Positions 35,195 to 45,810 of a stretch of 64,000 nucleotides of DNA are shown here, piece after piece. The notes beneath the pieces are model-generated. The model ran no database searches. It had not been told where the DNA came from and was given only the letters and a program-made list of their open reading frames with translations. The stretch covers positions 186,001-250,000 of the forward strand of contig JAVHKY010000018.1 of NCBI GenBank assembly GCA_035079385.1. The letters run 5' to 3'. Numbering within the stretch: the stretch's first letter is position 1; every line of letters begins with the position of its first letter. A program made the position numbers and the translations under genes. This stretch comes from Aspidiotus rigidus. Its lineage: Eukaryota > Arthropoda > Insecta > Hemiptera > Diaspididae.

Positions 35195-38100
35195 GATGGA
35201 ATAAAATTGAGTTTGACGTAAATAATCGAGGGAGGGAGTTATTGTTTCTGATTTGTTTTTTAGTGCTTGGGAGAGGGAGGAAGGAACATTAAAGGAAGAG
35301 CGGAGAGGAGAGAGAATGGGACAAGAAAAGAAGTGTTCGACTGTAAGAATTTCTTCTGGACAGTAAAAACAAGAAGGAGGGGCCAGGAGATCAGGATTGA
35401 TGAGGTAGGAATGGGTGGTTCTGGTATGACCGATTCTTAGCCGAGTAAGAACTACTTCTTCTCTTCTAAGTTTTCTAATAGATGTGGACCAGGGTATGGG
35501 GTTGCGTTTGATTTTTAGGAGTTTGTTAGAGGTTTGATTTTGCCAAAGATTTGTCCATTTTTGTAGGATGAGGGAGCGGTAATAATTTTTATAGTCTGAA
35601 ACGGGAATTTGTGAGTTGTCTGTAACTCTGGGGAAGGATGATGCTTGTTTAGCAGCTAGGTCTACTAAATCATGATCAGTTAGGTTTATGTGACTAGGAA
35701 TCCATATGAAAGTAATGTCGGAGTTGATAGAGTTTAGAGTGTGTAATGTGAGGTGGATTCGTTGAATGAGAGGATGATTGTTATAAGTATCTAGCAGTGC
35801 ATGGAGTGAAGAAAGAGAGTCAGTGAGTAGAAGAAATTTGTTGTTAGGTGGAAGTTGTGTAAGGTGAGAGAGGCAGGAGAATATAGCCATTAATTCTGCA
35901 GTGAATATAGAGGCAATGTTACGAATACGGTGAGAAGTTATTTGACCATCTATAGAGTAGGCATAGGCAGTTCTATTTAATTTTTTGGATCCGTCTGTAA
36001 AACAAATTTTGAAACCTGGGTATTCTCGAATTAGTTGTTTGATGTTAGAAATGATTATAGAGTTATTTGTTGAAGGTAGTTGAGTGAGGTCAAGTCGGAA
36101 GTTGGGTACATGGAGAGTCCAAGGAGGGGAGAGTGAATATAAGGGAAGAAGAGGGTTTGCCCGGAATGGTTTGTTGAGGGAGGCGTTAAAGTTGGTTAGG
36201 ATGTGTTTATTTAAAGTGGAAACTGGGTACGTATTTTTTTTGAAGATAGAATTGTATATTGGTAGTTCAGGAAATTGGGAGACCGAAGACAGGAAATTAG
36301 AGGTCAGGATGAGTCTACGGAAAGGGAGTGGGGGTTCGGCTGCTTCCGCACATAAGCTCAATTTCGGGCTTGTGCGGAAGGCGCCCAAGGCCATTCTGAG
36401 AGATAAGGTTTGGATACTGTCGAGTGTAGAGAGGATTGACTTATTTGCTAAATTATAAATTGGAGCTCCATAATCCAATTTGGAACGAATTATGCTTTTA
36501 TATAGTTGTAATAAAACTTTTCTAGAACATCCTTTGGAGGGGTGGGAGAGAATTTTCAAAATGTTCAGAGCCTGGATACATTTTGCTTTTAAGGATTTGA
36601 TATGGAGGGTCCAGGAGAGATTTTGATCAAAAAGGAGTCCAAGAAGTTTAGCAGAATTGCGTGATGGAATTTCAAAATTTTGGAGGGTCAATGGTTGGAA
36701 AGAGGGAATAGGAGATCTTTTCTTGAAAATAACTGAGAATGTTTTGGAGGGGGAGAATTTAAAGCCATTTTTAGATGTCCAATTGGTGATTGAGTCGAGT
36801 GCAGTTTGAAGGAGTCTGTGGGCTCTTTGGGGGTTGGATGAGCAAAAGGAAATGTTATAATCGTCAGCAAAAAGACGTTGAGTGAGTGGCGGGTTAACGA
36901 GTTTTGTGATGTCATTGATTGCCAGGAGGAAGAGTAGAACGCTGAATACCTCTCCCTGAGGGACGCCGTTTTGAACAGGGAGAGGGGGAGAACAAATGTT
37001 TTGAATTCTTACCATTAGGGTTCTACCACAAAGGAAACTTTGGAGAATTTTCGGAAGGTTACCTCGGAGGCCGATTTCTTTAAGTTTTTTAGTAATCAGG
37101 TGTCTCCATACCCGGGGGTAGGCTTCCTGAAGATCAAAAAAGATGGAGTAGAGACATGATTTGTGGAGAGTTGATGAATTAATTTGTGTTTGGAGATCAA
37201 GAAGAGGTTGGGAGGTGTTTCGTCCTTTTCTGAAGCCGTATTGAAAGGGAGAGAGAATGTTATTTGATTCTAAATACCAAAGAAGTCTTTTATTGAGTAC
37301 TTTTTGAAACAATTTGCCGAGAACACTTGATAATGCTATGGGTCGATAGGAAACCGGTAAGAGAGGATCTGCGCCAGGTTTCAGTATAGGGAGGATAATA
37401 ACGGTTTTCCAGGAAGATGGGTATGTATTTTGATTAAAGATGGAGTTGAACAGAGATAGGAGATAGGAGACGGAGTTGGGGTGGAGGTTTTTAAGCATGG
37501 AAGCGTGAATGTTATCCGGACCAGGAGAGGCGTTTCTAAGGTTTTTGTTAATGGTATATTCAAGTTCGTTTTTCGAAATGGGTAAGTTGTAGGGAGGTAT
37601 TGTTTCCCCGGAAGAGTTAAAGGATATTTCTAAATTTTCTTGTTGGAGTTTATAAACTAAGAAGGAAGGGTCGTAGTTAGAATTAGAGGATACAGAAGTG
37701 TAATGTTTAGCTAAAATTTCTGAAATTTGGAGGGGGTCTGAGGTGATTGAGTCGTCCGTTTGTAGGTGAGAGATTTGGTAGGAGGAACCATTACCCGATA
37801 GTTTCTTAATATCTCTCCACATTGAAGAGATAGATACGGGTTGGTTAATGCCCGCTATAAATGTGCTCCAGGACCGTTTTTTACCCAAACGGACCAGAGA
37901 TCTAGCTTTGGCGCGAGCTTTTTTGTATGATATAAGGTCAGCTTGAGATCGAGTTGAATTGTATGATCGGAGAGCTTTTTTACGGGTTTTAATGGCCTGG
38001 TGGATTTCGTCAGACCACCATGGAACCTGATGAGGTTTGAAAGTGCCCTTAGTACGAGGTATTGATGATTTAGCGGCGGATAGAATAAAGTCAGTGAAGG

Positions 38101-38917
38101 ATTGTAATGCTGTATCGGGGTCTGTTACGTTTGGAAGGTTTGAAGTGTTTGAGGTGAGATCATAAAAGAGTGACCAGTCAGCTTTATTTATGATCCAGCG
38201 GGGAACATTAGTATGAGTTTTTTGGGAGAGATTATTTGATGAGATTAGGATGGGGAAGTGGTCACTATCACATAGGTCTTGGTGACGTGACCATGAGAGT
38301 TTGGGGGAGAGGGAGGGGGAGGAGAAGCAGAGATCAATTACTGAGAGGGTTCCATATGAGGAGTTGAGGTGAGTGGGGATCCCGGGGTCATTGAGGAGCG
38401 TTATATCGGAGTTTACAAGAAGTTGATCTAAAATGTTACCTCGGGCGTTTGTGTGGAATTTATTGTGGGATATGAGGCCCCAGGTGTAGCTATGCGCATT
38501 GAAATCGCCGCAAATTACATAAGGGGTTGGAAGGGACTGGATGAGCGTAGTTATTTCGGCAGAGCAGGTATTATGTGAAGGAGGAATGTACACTGAGCAA
38601 AAGGTGATTGGAGAGGAATGAAGTTGAGGGATAGTTATAGTAACCGCTATGTTCTGGAGGGATTTGGGGGTGGGGATAGGATTGGCTTTGTACAGAGAGG
38701 ATACTAGTAGGGCTGTTCCCCCACATGTGTGATTGGTGGGAGAGTTGATATGGTCGTGTCTGAAAATGTTATATTTGGAGGGTTTGTGTTTTAGGGGGGG
38801 ACGTAGGTGTGTTTCTTGTAAGGCAACAACTATTGGGTTAAATTTAGTTAATAATTGTTGTAATTCTGCAAGACGGCGGAAATAGCCGTCAAGATTCCAT
38901 TGTATAAGAAGTGTCAT
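35189..38917 (-). CDS. ORF2 polyprotein: AP-like endonuclease, RT, RNase H
   Basis: 1,242 aa, uninterrupted. The N-terminal AP-like endonuclease (about 1-230) has WNLDGY, QETH (~33-36), CGDFNAH (~137-142) and SDHFPI (~218). It would nick the target to prime reverse transcription. The reverse transcriptase spans about 500-760, with FFDLQEAYPRVW (motif A, ~593-604), NGVPQG (motif B) and the catalytic FADD (~682). RNase H (about 965-1095) keeps its acidic residues in TDGS (~974), TAEL, TDSL (~1030) and VDLAAK (~1087). RLRIGHT and a C-terminal CCHC knuckle (C-x2-C-x8-H-x4-C, ~1180-1200) follow. Length and order fit I-clade ORF2. Oddities: Pro for the usual Asp in A-F-D of motif A, and GEVFSV where GSVLS is common. 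The start codon fits the endonuclease N-terminus. Confidence 0.95.
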
Positions 38918-39113
38918 ACTCGGACGTAATTAACTTTAAGGAAGGATAGATGGAGAAGAAGGAGAGTCTGTACAAAGGAAATAATAATAATAATGTTAAT
39001 GTTGGACACTATTACCATTCCCACAACATTAACAATTAATAATATAGTAGTCTTAGTGGTAATAATATGAATAATAATAATCGATCCGGAAGTCAATAAT
39101 AATAATAGAGAGG

Positions 39114-39146
<33 letters not shown>

Positions 39147-39207
39147 TAGGTGTACATAATGACGAAATATTGTTAAAGTACTTCTAAGATACTTAAGGAC
39201 CATTCAA
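38918..39207 (-). other. ORF1-ORF2 spacer with T29 and ATT repeats
   Basis: On the element strand this holds a ~29-nt T run (39,114-39,143) and ATT-rich simple sequence. It also holds a 60-codon frame (39,096-38,914) whose TGA stop overlaps the ORF2 ATG as ATGA. The overlap could allow termination-reinitiation, which is inference. Confidence 0.7.
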
Positions 39208-40572
39208 TTAGCCAGATCCGGTTGTAGGCTGAGCCATTTTTTTGATGAGTCGTGTAAGGCGATTTTTAACAGATTTGTTGGGGATGTCCGGTTTGATGTT
39301 TTTCAGGACTTGAATGAACTCTTCAGGTTGAGTGGTGTATTCATGGATTTTGGTTTCAGCTACTACATTCGTTGGCGAGTTTAGAAGTTCTTGCAGGAAT
39401 TCGGTCACATCTTCTTTGGTTGGTCCAGAGACGACGTTGGTTTCAAAATATTTCGAAATTGCGCTGAGGTCTTCGTTAGTTAAGTCATTCGTTGTCGGGG
39501 GAGATGGCGGTTTGTCATCGTCTTCTTCCGATGAAAGTTGAGCGATATCTTCTTTTTTGCGAAATTTAAGCGGAGCTTTTTCGGATAATGATGAACTCGC
39601 GTTCGATTCGCTACGGTTTCTCTTGGTATTGGGAGTTGGTTGATTCGGGGATTGAGTTTCATCAATTGTGTCACAGATTGGGTCAATTGGTGGAGTTGAA
39701 AAGTTGACAATTTCTAAGTTTTTAGAAACTGGGTTTTGATTACTCGCTTGGTTTGAGACTTCAATATTTAATGGTGATTTCTCCTGAGAATTATCTTCTG
39801 AAAGCAAGAGTTTCGAATCTCTTTTATTTCGAGCAATTTGTAATTTTTTTTCGAATGATGGCGACTGGTCAGAGACAGGTAAATCTGTAACATGTAGGAA
39901 GTCAGGCTTAGGACATTTTGAGGCCAAGTGGGAGGTGCTGTTGCAGAGATGGCACTTCAAATCCACATCTGCAATGAAAATTCGGTATGATTCATTGTCG
40001 AATTGAACGAGTAAGGATTCCGGAATAATGAGGTCGTCTGCGTCCTCTATATAAACGCCTCTTCGAAAACTGGTCACGTGGGAGTATAGTGCTAATTCTT
40101 TTTCCGGTATGTTTTTTGACGTTAATCCAACGTGTAGTTCATGAATGGAGGATGTGGTATTTATTTTATTTTTTCGGAGTTCCTCGAGAAGAAAGGAGTT
40201 TGGGATGCACGGATGTACATTTGATAGGACGAGCTTACGAGAGGAGGCAACTAATTTGCGTACTGGTAGGTTTTTGTCGTTTATCATGATAGATCCGTGT
40301 TGTTTCAAAAAACTTACAACTGTTTCTTCGTTGTCTAGGTAGATGCAGGTTCGATTTTTTGAGATTTTTGAAGCCGATAATATTTTATTCGGACCGATTA
40401 TTCGACCAATTGCTACAATGTAATCAATCAAGGGCGCTTCTTCATCCGATGGGATTAATATCGCCTGTTTTTTTGATGGAAGAGGTTTGGTTGCTCTCGC
40501 ATATGATGAATTGTGGTTAATTGAATTAGGTGAATTAGAGTACGTACTTGGTCGGTTCTGTAAGGTTGACAT
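39208..40572 (-). CDS. ORF1 gag-like nucleic-acid-binding protein
   Basis: 454 aa, the first ORF of the full-length retrotransposon, expected to coat its RNA and form the ribonucleoprotein. One CCHC zinc knuckle, CHLCNSTSHLASKC (C-x2-C-x4-H-x4-C), lies at about residues 205-218. It is preceded by a domain of about 110 residues with the alternating hydrophobic pattern (VRKLVASSRKLVLSNVHP, GVYIEDADDLIIPESLLVQF) seen upstream of the knuckles in jockey/I-type ORF1 proteins. The C-terminal half (about 230-390) is polar, low-complexity and Ser/Pro/Glu-rich and probably disordered. A short basic C-terminus (VKNRLTRLIKKM) ends it. The start is the first ATG after a 191-nt leader. It is separated from ORF2 by 290 nt. 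Confidence 0.9.
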   Translation of the reverse strand: MSTLQNRPSTYSNSPNSINHNSSYARATKPLPSKKQAILIPSDEEAPLIDYIVAIGRIIGPNKILSASKISKNRTCIYLDNEETVVSFLKQHGSIMINDKNLPVRKLVASSRKLVLSNVHPCIPNSFLLEELRKNKINTTSSIHELHVGLTSKNIPEKELALYSHVTSFRRGVYIEDADDLIIPESLLVQFDNESYRIFIADVDLKCHLCNSTSHLASKCPKPDFLHVTDLPVSDQSPSFEKKLQIARNKRDSKLLLSEDNSQEKSPLNIEVSNQASNQNPVSKNLEIVNFSTPPIDPICDTIDETQSPNQPTPNTKRNRSESNASSSLSEKAPLKFRKKEDIAQLSSEEDDDKPPSPPTTNDLTNEDLSAISKYFETNVVSGPTKEDVTEFLQELLNSPTNVVAETKIHEYTTQPEEFIQVLKNIKPDIPNKSVKNRLTRLIKKMAQPTTGSG

Positions 40573-40763
40573 GATTGAGAGACAGGCGGGCAGAGCCGCG
40601 CACTGTTAGGTACGGGTACACGATATCAGTAAGTATACCTACAATTGCTTGCACGCTAATACATGCAGAATATCAAAGCCAGTAGTATTGAAACGAACTA
40701 TAGATAAACTCGCAGAAGAAAACGGTACACGCGTTTGTATATCACGTTGTAGACGAGGCACTG

Positions 40764-40774
40764 CCCCTATAATT
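40764..40774. repeat. Target-site duplication, 5' side of the retrotransposon
   Basis: CCCCTATAATT next to the element's 5' end, identical to 34,998-35,008. Confidence 0.9.
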
Positions 40775-41959
40775 GAATGTTTAGTAAGTGTAGAAATGTT
40801 TTGACATTGAGTCACATTGATAGTTCATATTATTTTACTTTTTTACAATTTTTCTAAAATATCTTTTTATTCAATGACTTTTTAAAAGTTCGGAAAAAAA
40901 TATCTTATTCAAAATTTATTCTATATGACGGAGGTTTCTTGTGTTGAGGAAGTTGTCATTCCAAGATATGAAACTCCAATTGATAAAATAAACTCTACAT
41001 TTAGTACTACGAGTATAATGGATATTAATGGATGGTGAAATTAAAAGTTTATCAAAATCTAAAAAATAACAGTATACCAAAATGATAATAGGTGTGGTAG
41101 AAAGAGATTCTGATCTCCCCACTGATGATTTTTTAATGTTAAATTAACTAGCAAATAGATCCTTTCTACTAGTTTGAAAATCTTACGTATCTTTTAAAAA
41201 TTGACTACAAATTCAGTTATGAAATCACTTAGTTAATGGAAAAGGTTGATAAATATTTTGAAAATAGTGATAAATATTTACACACCCCTCATTACCTTTC
41301 AAGTTAACATTATTATCTCGCTCATCTATATCAAATTCATTTCTGGTTTGTCTTATTTCTATCAAAATCAATTTCTTCAATATTTTCCATATTTCATTTT
41401 AGATACTCATTATATTCAAATATTTTTATTTTCAATAACCCTCTCGCCTTTGAGTTTTATTTTCTCTCACTGTTTCGTGCATGAATTAAGTCTAGAAATT
41501 TTATTTAAAAATGTTTCCTATATATAAATGGAGATCTAGATGAAGATTCTTCAGTCAAGGAAGATGAATTTGATTTTCAAAATATAATACCATATTTTAA
41601 GGACCCTGTTGCTAGAATAAGATGAAATCATGAAACTTAGATGGATCCACTTTCTGATAGAATTTGACATAATACGTGAATCTAAAAGAATAAAATATAC
41701 CAAATTTATGGTAAATATTATCACTCAGAAAATTAAGTACCCCTCATAATGATTTTGAATCAGATATTGAAATAAATTATATACGTAATTAATATTCATG
41801 CATACTTTCTATTCCCTCATTAGTTTCAATATTCTGATGTAGCATTTTCATATCCAAGATGAAAAAATCATAAAATTAATTAAAAAAGATTAGCCTCCAA
41901 ATTTCTAATTTGTCTTGTAATATCATCATCAACTTGAACGTTATCCATTTTTATAATTA
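40775..41959. other. AT-rich decayed stretch
   Basis: Very AT-rich. A few frames look like degenerate coding sequence, but no motif could be assigned. It may be the remains of the element whose 3' end is at 41,960-42,270. Confidence 0.35.
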
Positions 41960-42270
41960 TATTACCTAAATATTGGAACACCCAAACCGCCGGAATGATG
42001 TTGTTTTAACCCGTGTCCGAATCGGCCACACTCTTTTCACGCACCAGCCGTACTTTTCGGGTAACTCACGCCCTATGTGTGAATTCTGTCCAACAGAACG
42101 ACTGACAGTTGCACACGCCATCAACTGCTGCAAAAAATACACTCAAGAGCGCCAAAAAGTCTACCATCAAGAATCTACAACCGACGAAACAACTATGACG
42201 GACAACGATGAAACGGTTCACAAACTCATCCTTTTTCTTGAAATTACAGATCTCATTAACTATATATAGA
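41960..42270 (+). mobile_element. Non-LTR ORF2 C-terminal fragment E
   Basis: An open plus-strand frame carries EHPNRRNDVVLTRVRIGHT, LFTH and then C-E-F-C-P-T-E-R-L-T-V-A-H-A-I-N-C-C. This is the LTR-x-RIGHT block and C-terminal CCHC knuckle of RNase H-bearing non-LTR ORF2 proteins (compare VVLTRLRIGHTRTTH in the intact copy). Everything upstream of this block has decayed or is missing. Confidence 0.75.
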
Positions 42271-43099
42271 TATAAAGCATTCTATTCCTTTTAATTTAAT
42301 CATAGAAAGAGAACTTATTATTTATACATATTAGACGCTAAAAACTAACAGTTGATGCGTCGTTAAATAAATCATTTATACTACTATTTTATATTTAATT
42401 TGCAATAACTCCTTTTTTTCAAGAGTTTTCAAATGTTGAATAAATTTATCTCTTGTCATTGTATTATACGTAATAGCTCCATGGTAATGTATAAGTTTGT
42501 CCATCAGCTAAACATATTTTTTAATCATTATGGATTATCTGATTTTTAATAATATTGTTCTTTACTCCTCGGTTGATTGTTGAGGACATTTGAACAATAT
42601 TTTATTCAATATTGGTAATACCTTCATATTCTTACGTTCAGAATGGTACAGTGTTTTGCGAGCCTCAGCAGTCGCAGTTCTGGTGAGAGCAGAGGAACTC
42701 GCACGTTAATTTTTCACTTCTCAACGGACAAGAATCGCCCAAAGAAATGAATCCGGGCAGTACGGTAAGTAGATTTACAGTCTCACTTTGAATGATAATG
42801 AGTTCATGTACTTGAAATTGTGTGAAATATCAGTTGAAAACTTACGTTTCTATGCTCATTAATTCCACACCACAAAAGATAGGTACCTAATCTCATCAAA
42901 ATGGTTTAATCACAAAAGCAAGCTTTAACAAAGATGATAACATGTAATTGAAATCTGAAGAAAATATCTGACCACTCTTTTATCTCTACAGGCTAATCTT
43001 GGCTTACGTTCATAATCCACTAGCCCGAGTGGTTTTAACATTTTATGCTTTCAAATATTAATCATAACGTTTCTTCAAGTCGGTGACTTATTTTCTAGC
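42271..43099. other. Gene-free stretch
   Basis: AT-rich. An ATG with the short frame MNPGST runs into a consensus donor GTAAGT at about 42,767, and a good acceptor (TTTATCTCTACAG) follows near 42,990. These may be splice signals of a decayed gene copy or chance. Confidence 0.35.
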
Positions 43100-43655
43100 T
43101 CGTACAACGAGCGATTTTCAACTCCAGAACGAGAAAGATCAGTGGTTTATGTGAAACCAGGGGCGTTATCATTTTTCTTTTTTTTTTTTATGAAGTACGC
43201 TACTGCAAGAATTTTCTTGAGCTAAGAAATGGCGGCAGTCAATCAGAAAGAAAGTTGAAGCATGGAGTTGTGCAGAAAACAAATGTATTCGTGCTGAAAT
43301 TGAATTGGCTAGACGAAAAATCTTTTCATCTCGTCGAAACCATTGCCGAAACCAATGAGAATCTTGGAGAAAAAGTAAGTCATAATCTTACGAGTATCTA
43401 TTTCGTAAACAAGAAAAGGAAAAAATTTGATTCTATTTGTGACGATTTGAAAATCCTTGAGTGAAACAAGGAAAACTCGAAACTAAGAGGGTAAAGTGCC
43501 ATCTTTTTTATGTACTTAAGCAGACTAGTCTAGAAGGCCAATTGGAAGAGGAACATGAAGAAGCCGTAATTTTCGTAAATTTTGATTTTTCTAGGATTTT
43601 CTTATTTTCTGTTCGTTCAAATCTGAAGATTTATTCATAATTTAATTGAAATATC
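43100..43655. repeat. Large inverted repeat, left arm
   Basis: About 540 bp that match the reverse complement of 43,893-44,430. Shared islands include TTTTCTTGAGC, GCAGAAAACAAA, CCATTGCCGAAA, ATCTTGGAGAAAAAGTAAGT and TAGGATTTTCTTATTTTCTG. It includes a coding-like helical frame (ENKCIRAEIELARR) ending at a GTAAGT donor. Confidence 0.8.
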
Positions 43656-43892
43656 CATGTTAATGTTCACAGAAACTGGAAAAGAACGCTCTGTGACAGA
43701 CGAAAGCACAAGCTGCAATAGAAGAATTTAAAGATGGACATGGCAAAGACGCTCAAATAACGTATACTAATATTTCAGCAGGTATTTTATCATGAGAGGA
43801 CATGAATTACGAAACCTACAAGCTGGGCTATAACTATGGAATCTCAGGCTAAACATGAGCTAGACCCAGAGTAGCATTTTGGGTTAATATTC
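43656..43892. other. Spacer of the large inverted repeat
   Basis: About 237 bp between the arms. It includes an acceptor-like TTAATGTTCACAG and a short frame (TKAQAAIEEFKDGHGKDAQI) that looks coding-like but is not recognised. Confidence 0.4.
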
Positions 43893-44430
43893 TTCAATTA
43901 AATTATAAATTAATCTTCAGGTCTTGACAAACAGAAAATAAGAAAATCCTACAAAAATCGAAATGCACGAAAATCACAGCTTTCTTTCATTTTCCTCGCC
44001 CAATTAGCCTTCTAGAAAAAATGATGGTGTTTTCCCTCTTACTCGAAGTTTCGAGTTTTCCTTGTTTTACTCGGGGATTTTTCAACTCGTCACAAATAGA
44101 ATCAAATTTTTCACCTTTCTTTTCAAACTACACCGTTTGACGAAAGAAATGTAAGATTATGACTTACTTTTTCTCCAAGATTCTGATTTTTTTCGGCAAT
44201 GGTTTAGATGAGACGAGACGATTTTCTCTAGCCAATTCGTTGTCATTACGAATACTTTTGTTTTCTGCCAGCCATTCTTCATCTAGCTGTCTCATTGATT
44301 GCCCCCTATCTTGGCTCAAGAAAATTATTGCATTGACGGAACTTGATAAAAAAAAAAAGATAATGACCCTCGTTTTACATCAACCACAGATATTTCTCGT
44401 TTCATCTCGGTAGGCTACAACGAGTTGTAC
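43893..44430. repeat. Large inverted repeat, right arm
   Basis: Reverse-complement partner of 43,100-43,655. Its minus-strand frame EEWLAENKSIRNDNELAREN is open over about 55 codons up to the same GTAAGT donor, so this arm preserves the exon-like frame better than the left arm. Confidence 0.8.
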
Positions 44431-44468
44431 CATATATGGAGACTATAAAAATTTTTTTTAAATTCGTA

Positions 44469-44560
44469 CCTTATTTGTAGTCAATTTTTTTTTAAATCTT
44501 ATCTTATTTGCAGTAAATTCTTTTTAAATCTTCTTTTGAAAATATTGACTACAGATAAGG
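44469..44560. repeat. Short inverted repeat
   Basis: CCTTATTTGTAGTCAAT at 44,469-44,485 pairs with ATTGACTACAGATAAGG at 44,544-44,560, with one mismatch in 17. The 58-bp loop is T-rich. Confidence 0.7.
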
Positions 44561-45129
44561 AAGCTAAGAAGTTTTTTTTATCGGAATTTGATTTTTCTGG
44601 GATCGTTGTTATTCGACGGGATAGCCATGAAAACAGTACGAGTGAAACTCGAAATTTATAGACGATATGAAATCTAGAAAATTAAATCTTATTAAAATTA
44701 TGTTGTACATAATATTTATTTCTTAATGTAGACTGTGAAGAGGTGAAGTCTTCGAATTCAATGATTGATTTTTAGGAAATCAAATTCATTTTTTAGATGT
44801 TTTTTAATTGAAAACATGCGTCGACTGATGGAGAGTCAAGATTTCTTAAGAAAAAAGAAAATAAATTGAATCAAATAAATTTGTTGAAAATTGGTCTCAT
44901 ACTAATTTAGAATTGATTTTCATGAAAATTTGATGAAAAATGCAAAAAATTGTTCATTGTTCCAGAGAAATTGATCACTGAGCTAAAGAAATTCATTCCT
45001 GCGCTTCCCCAATTTAGAGAAATTTGTTACAGGTTTTTCATCTACATGTACTATTGATGGATTTAGTAGTCACTGCGCTAGAGAAACTAGTCCGAACGTT
45101 TCCTTTCAGGATTTTTAACATTGAATGAA

Positions 45130-45810
45130 AAATAAGAGAAATTTAGTCTCTGCACTTCTGAAATATTCAGGGAGAAGAACTAAAGGATTTTTAGGATTTC
45201 TTTGGCATAGTTGGAAATGTTGAAAGAAACCTTTGGCGCATTGAAAGAACCTCAGTGGCACGCTGCGGAGTTTCGAAAACTAGAGATCTTGTTTAGATAA
45301 AGGTTGTTTACAAAGTTCAGATGCGATGATATATTTTAGAGTTTAAAAAAATAAAAAAACGATAAAAACTTGATACAGAAGTTCTAAAATTTTCAAACAA
45401 CTGGAGAAGAAGAACAAGTTGAGCGAAATGACTCGCATTTGTTTTAAAAACAGTCAAATATTCTGTAAGGAAAATTAGAGGACTTCTAGGATTTTCTGGA
45501 AACTATTAAAATGGCGTTGGTGCATGCGAAAAATTCCTGATGACAAAAAAACAAATGTACAAGTAGAAAGAGCTTTGAAAGCTAGAGATCTTTGCCAGCT
45601 CACAAAGTTTAGCTGCAATGATTCTTTTCAGGGTAAATAGAAGAGAAAAACGTTAGAAATTTTACATAAAAGTACTAAAATTTTCGTGGAGAAGAAAAAC
45701 AAGGTGAAATGATCCATATTTGTTTTAAAAACAGCTGAATATTTAGTATGAAAAATTATAGGATTTTCTGGAACGTATGGAAATGGTGCTGGCGCATATA
45801 GGAAAAACAT
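45130..45810. repeat. Tandem duplication, about 300 bp unit
   Basis: Two diverged direct copies (about 45,270-45,530 and 45,575-45,805) share CTAGAGATCTT, CACAAAGTTYAG, TTGTTTTAAAAACAG, AATATT and TAGGATTTTCTGGAA blocks. A partial third unit may precede at 45,150-45,240. Non-coding. Confidence 0.65.

Larger units (their letters stand above)
35007..40763 (-). mobile_element. Full-length I-clade non-LTR retrotransposon
   Basis: 5.76 kb on the minus strand. From its 5' end: a 191-bp 5' UTR (starting CAGTGCCTCGTC at 40,763), ORF1, a ~290-bp spacer with T-rich and ATT-rich tracts, ORF2, an internal A run (35,161-35,190), a ~125-bp 3' UTR ending GAGCTCGTT, and a ~30-nt poly(A). It is flanked by an 11-bp direct duplication. 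Both ORFs are uninterrupted, so the insertion is young and the copy may be competent. An ORF2 with endonuclease, RT, RNase H and C-terminal CCHC, and the RT block LLFLLAINDI, point to the I clade. It is probably the family member behind the local broken fragments or a relative of them. Confidence 0.93.

Noticed and set aside
36084..36458. 124-codon plus-strand ORF
   Set aside because: It lies antisense to the RNase H/RT-connection region of the intact ORF2 and has no recognisable motif, so it is a shadow frame.
35007..40763. Long terminal repeats or telomere-specific insertion for the intact retroelement
   Set aside because: There are no LTRs, and the target (CCCCTATAATT) is not a telomeric or rDNA repeat, so a site-specific R1/SART-type assignment is not supported.
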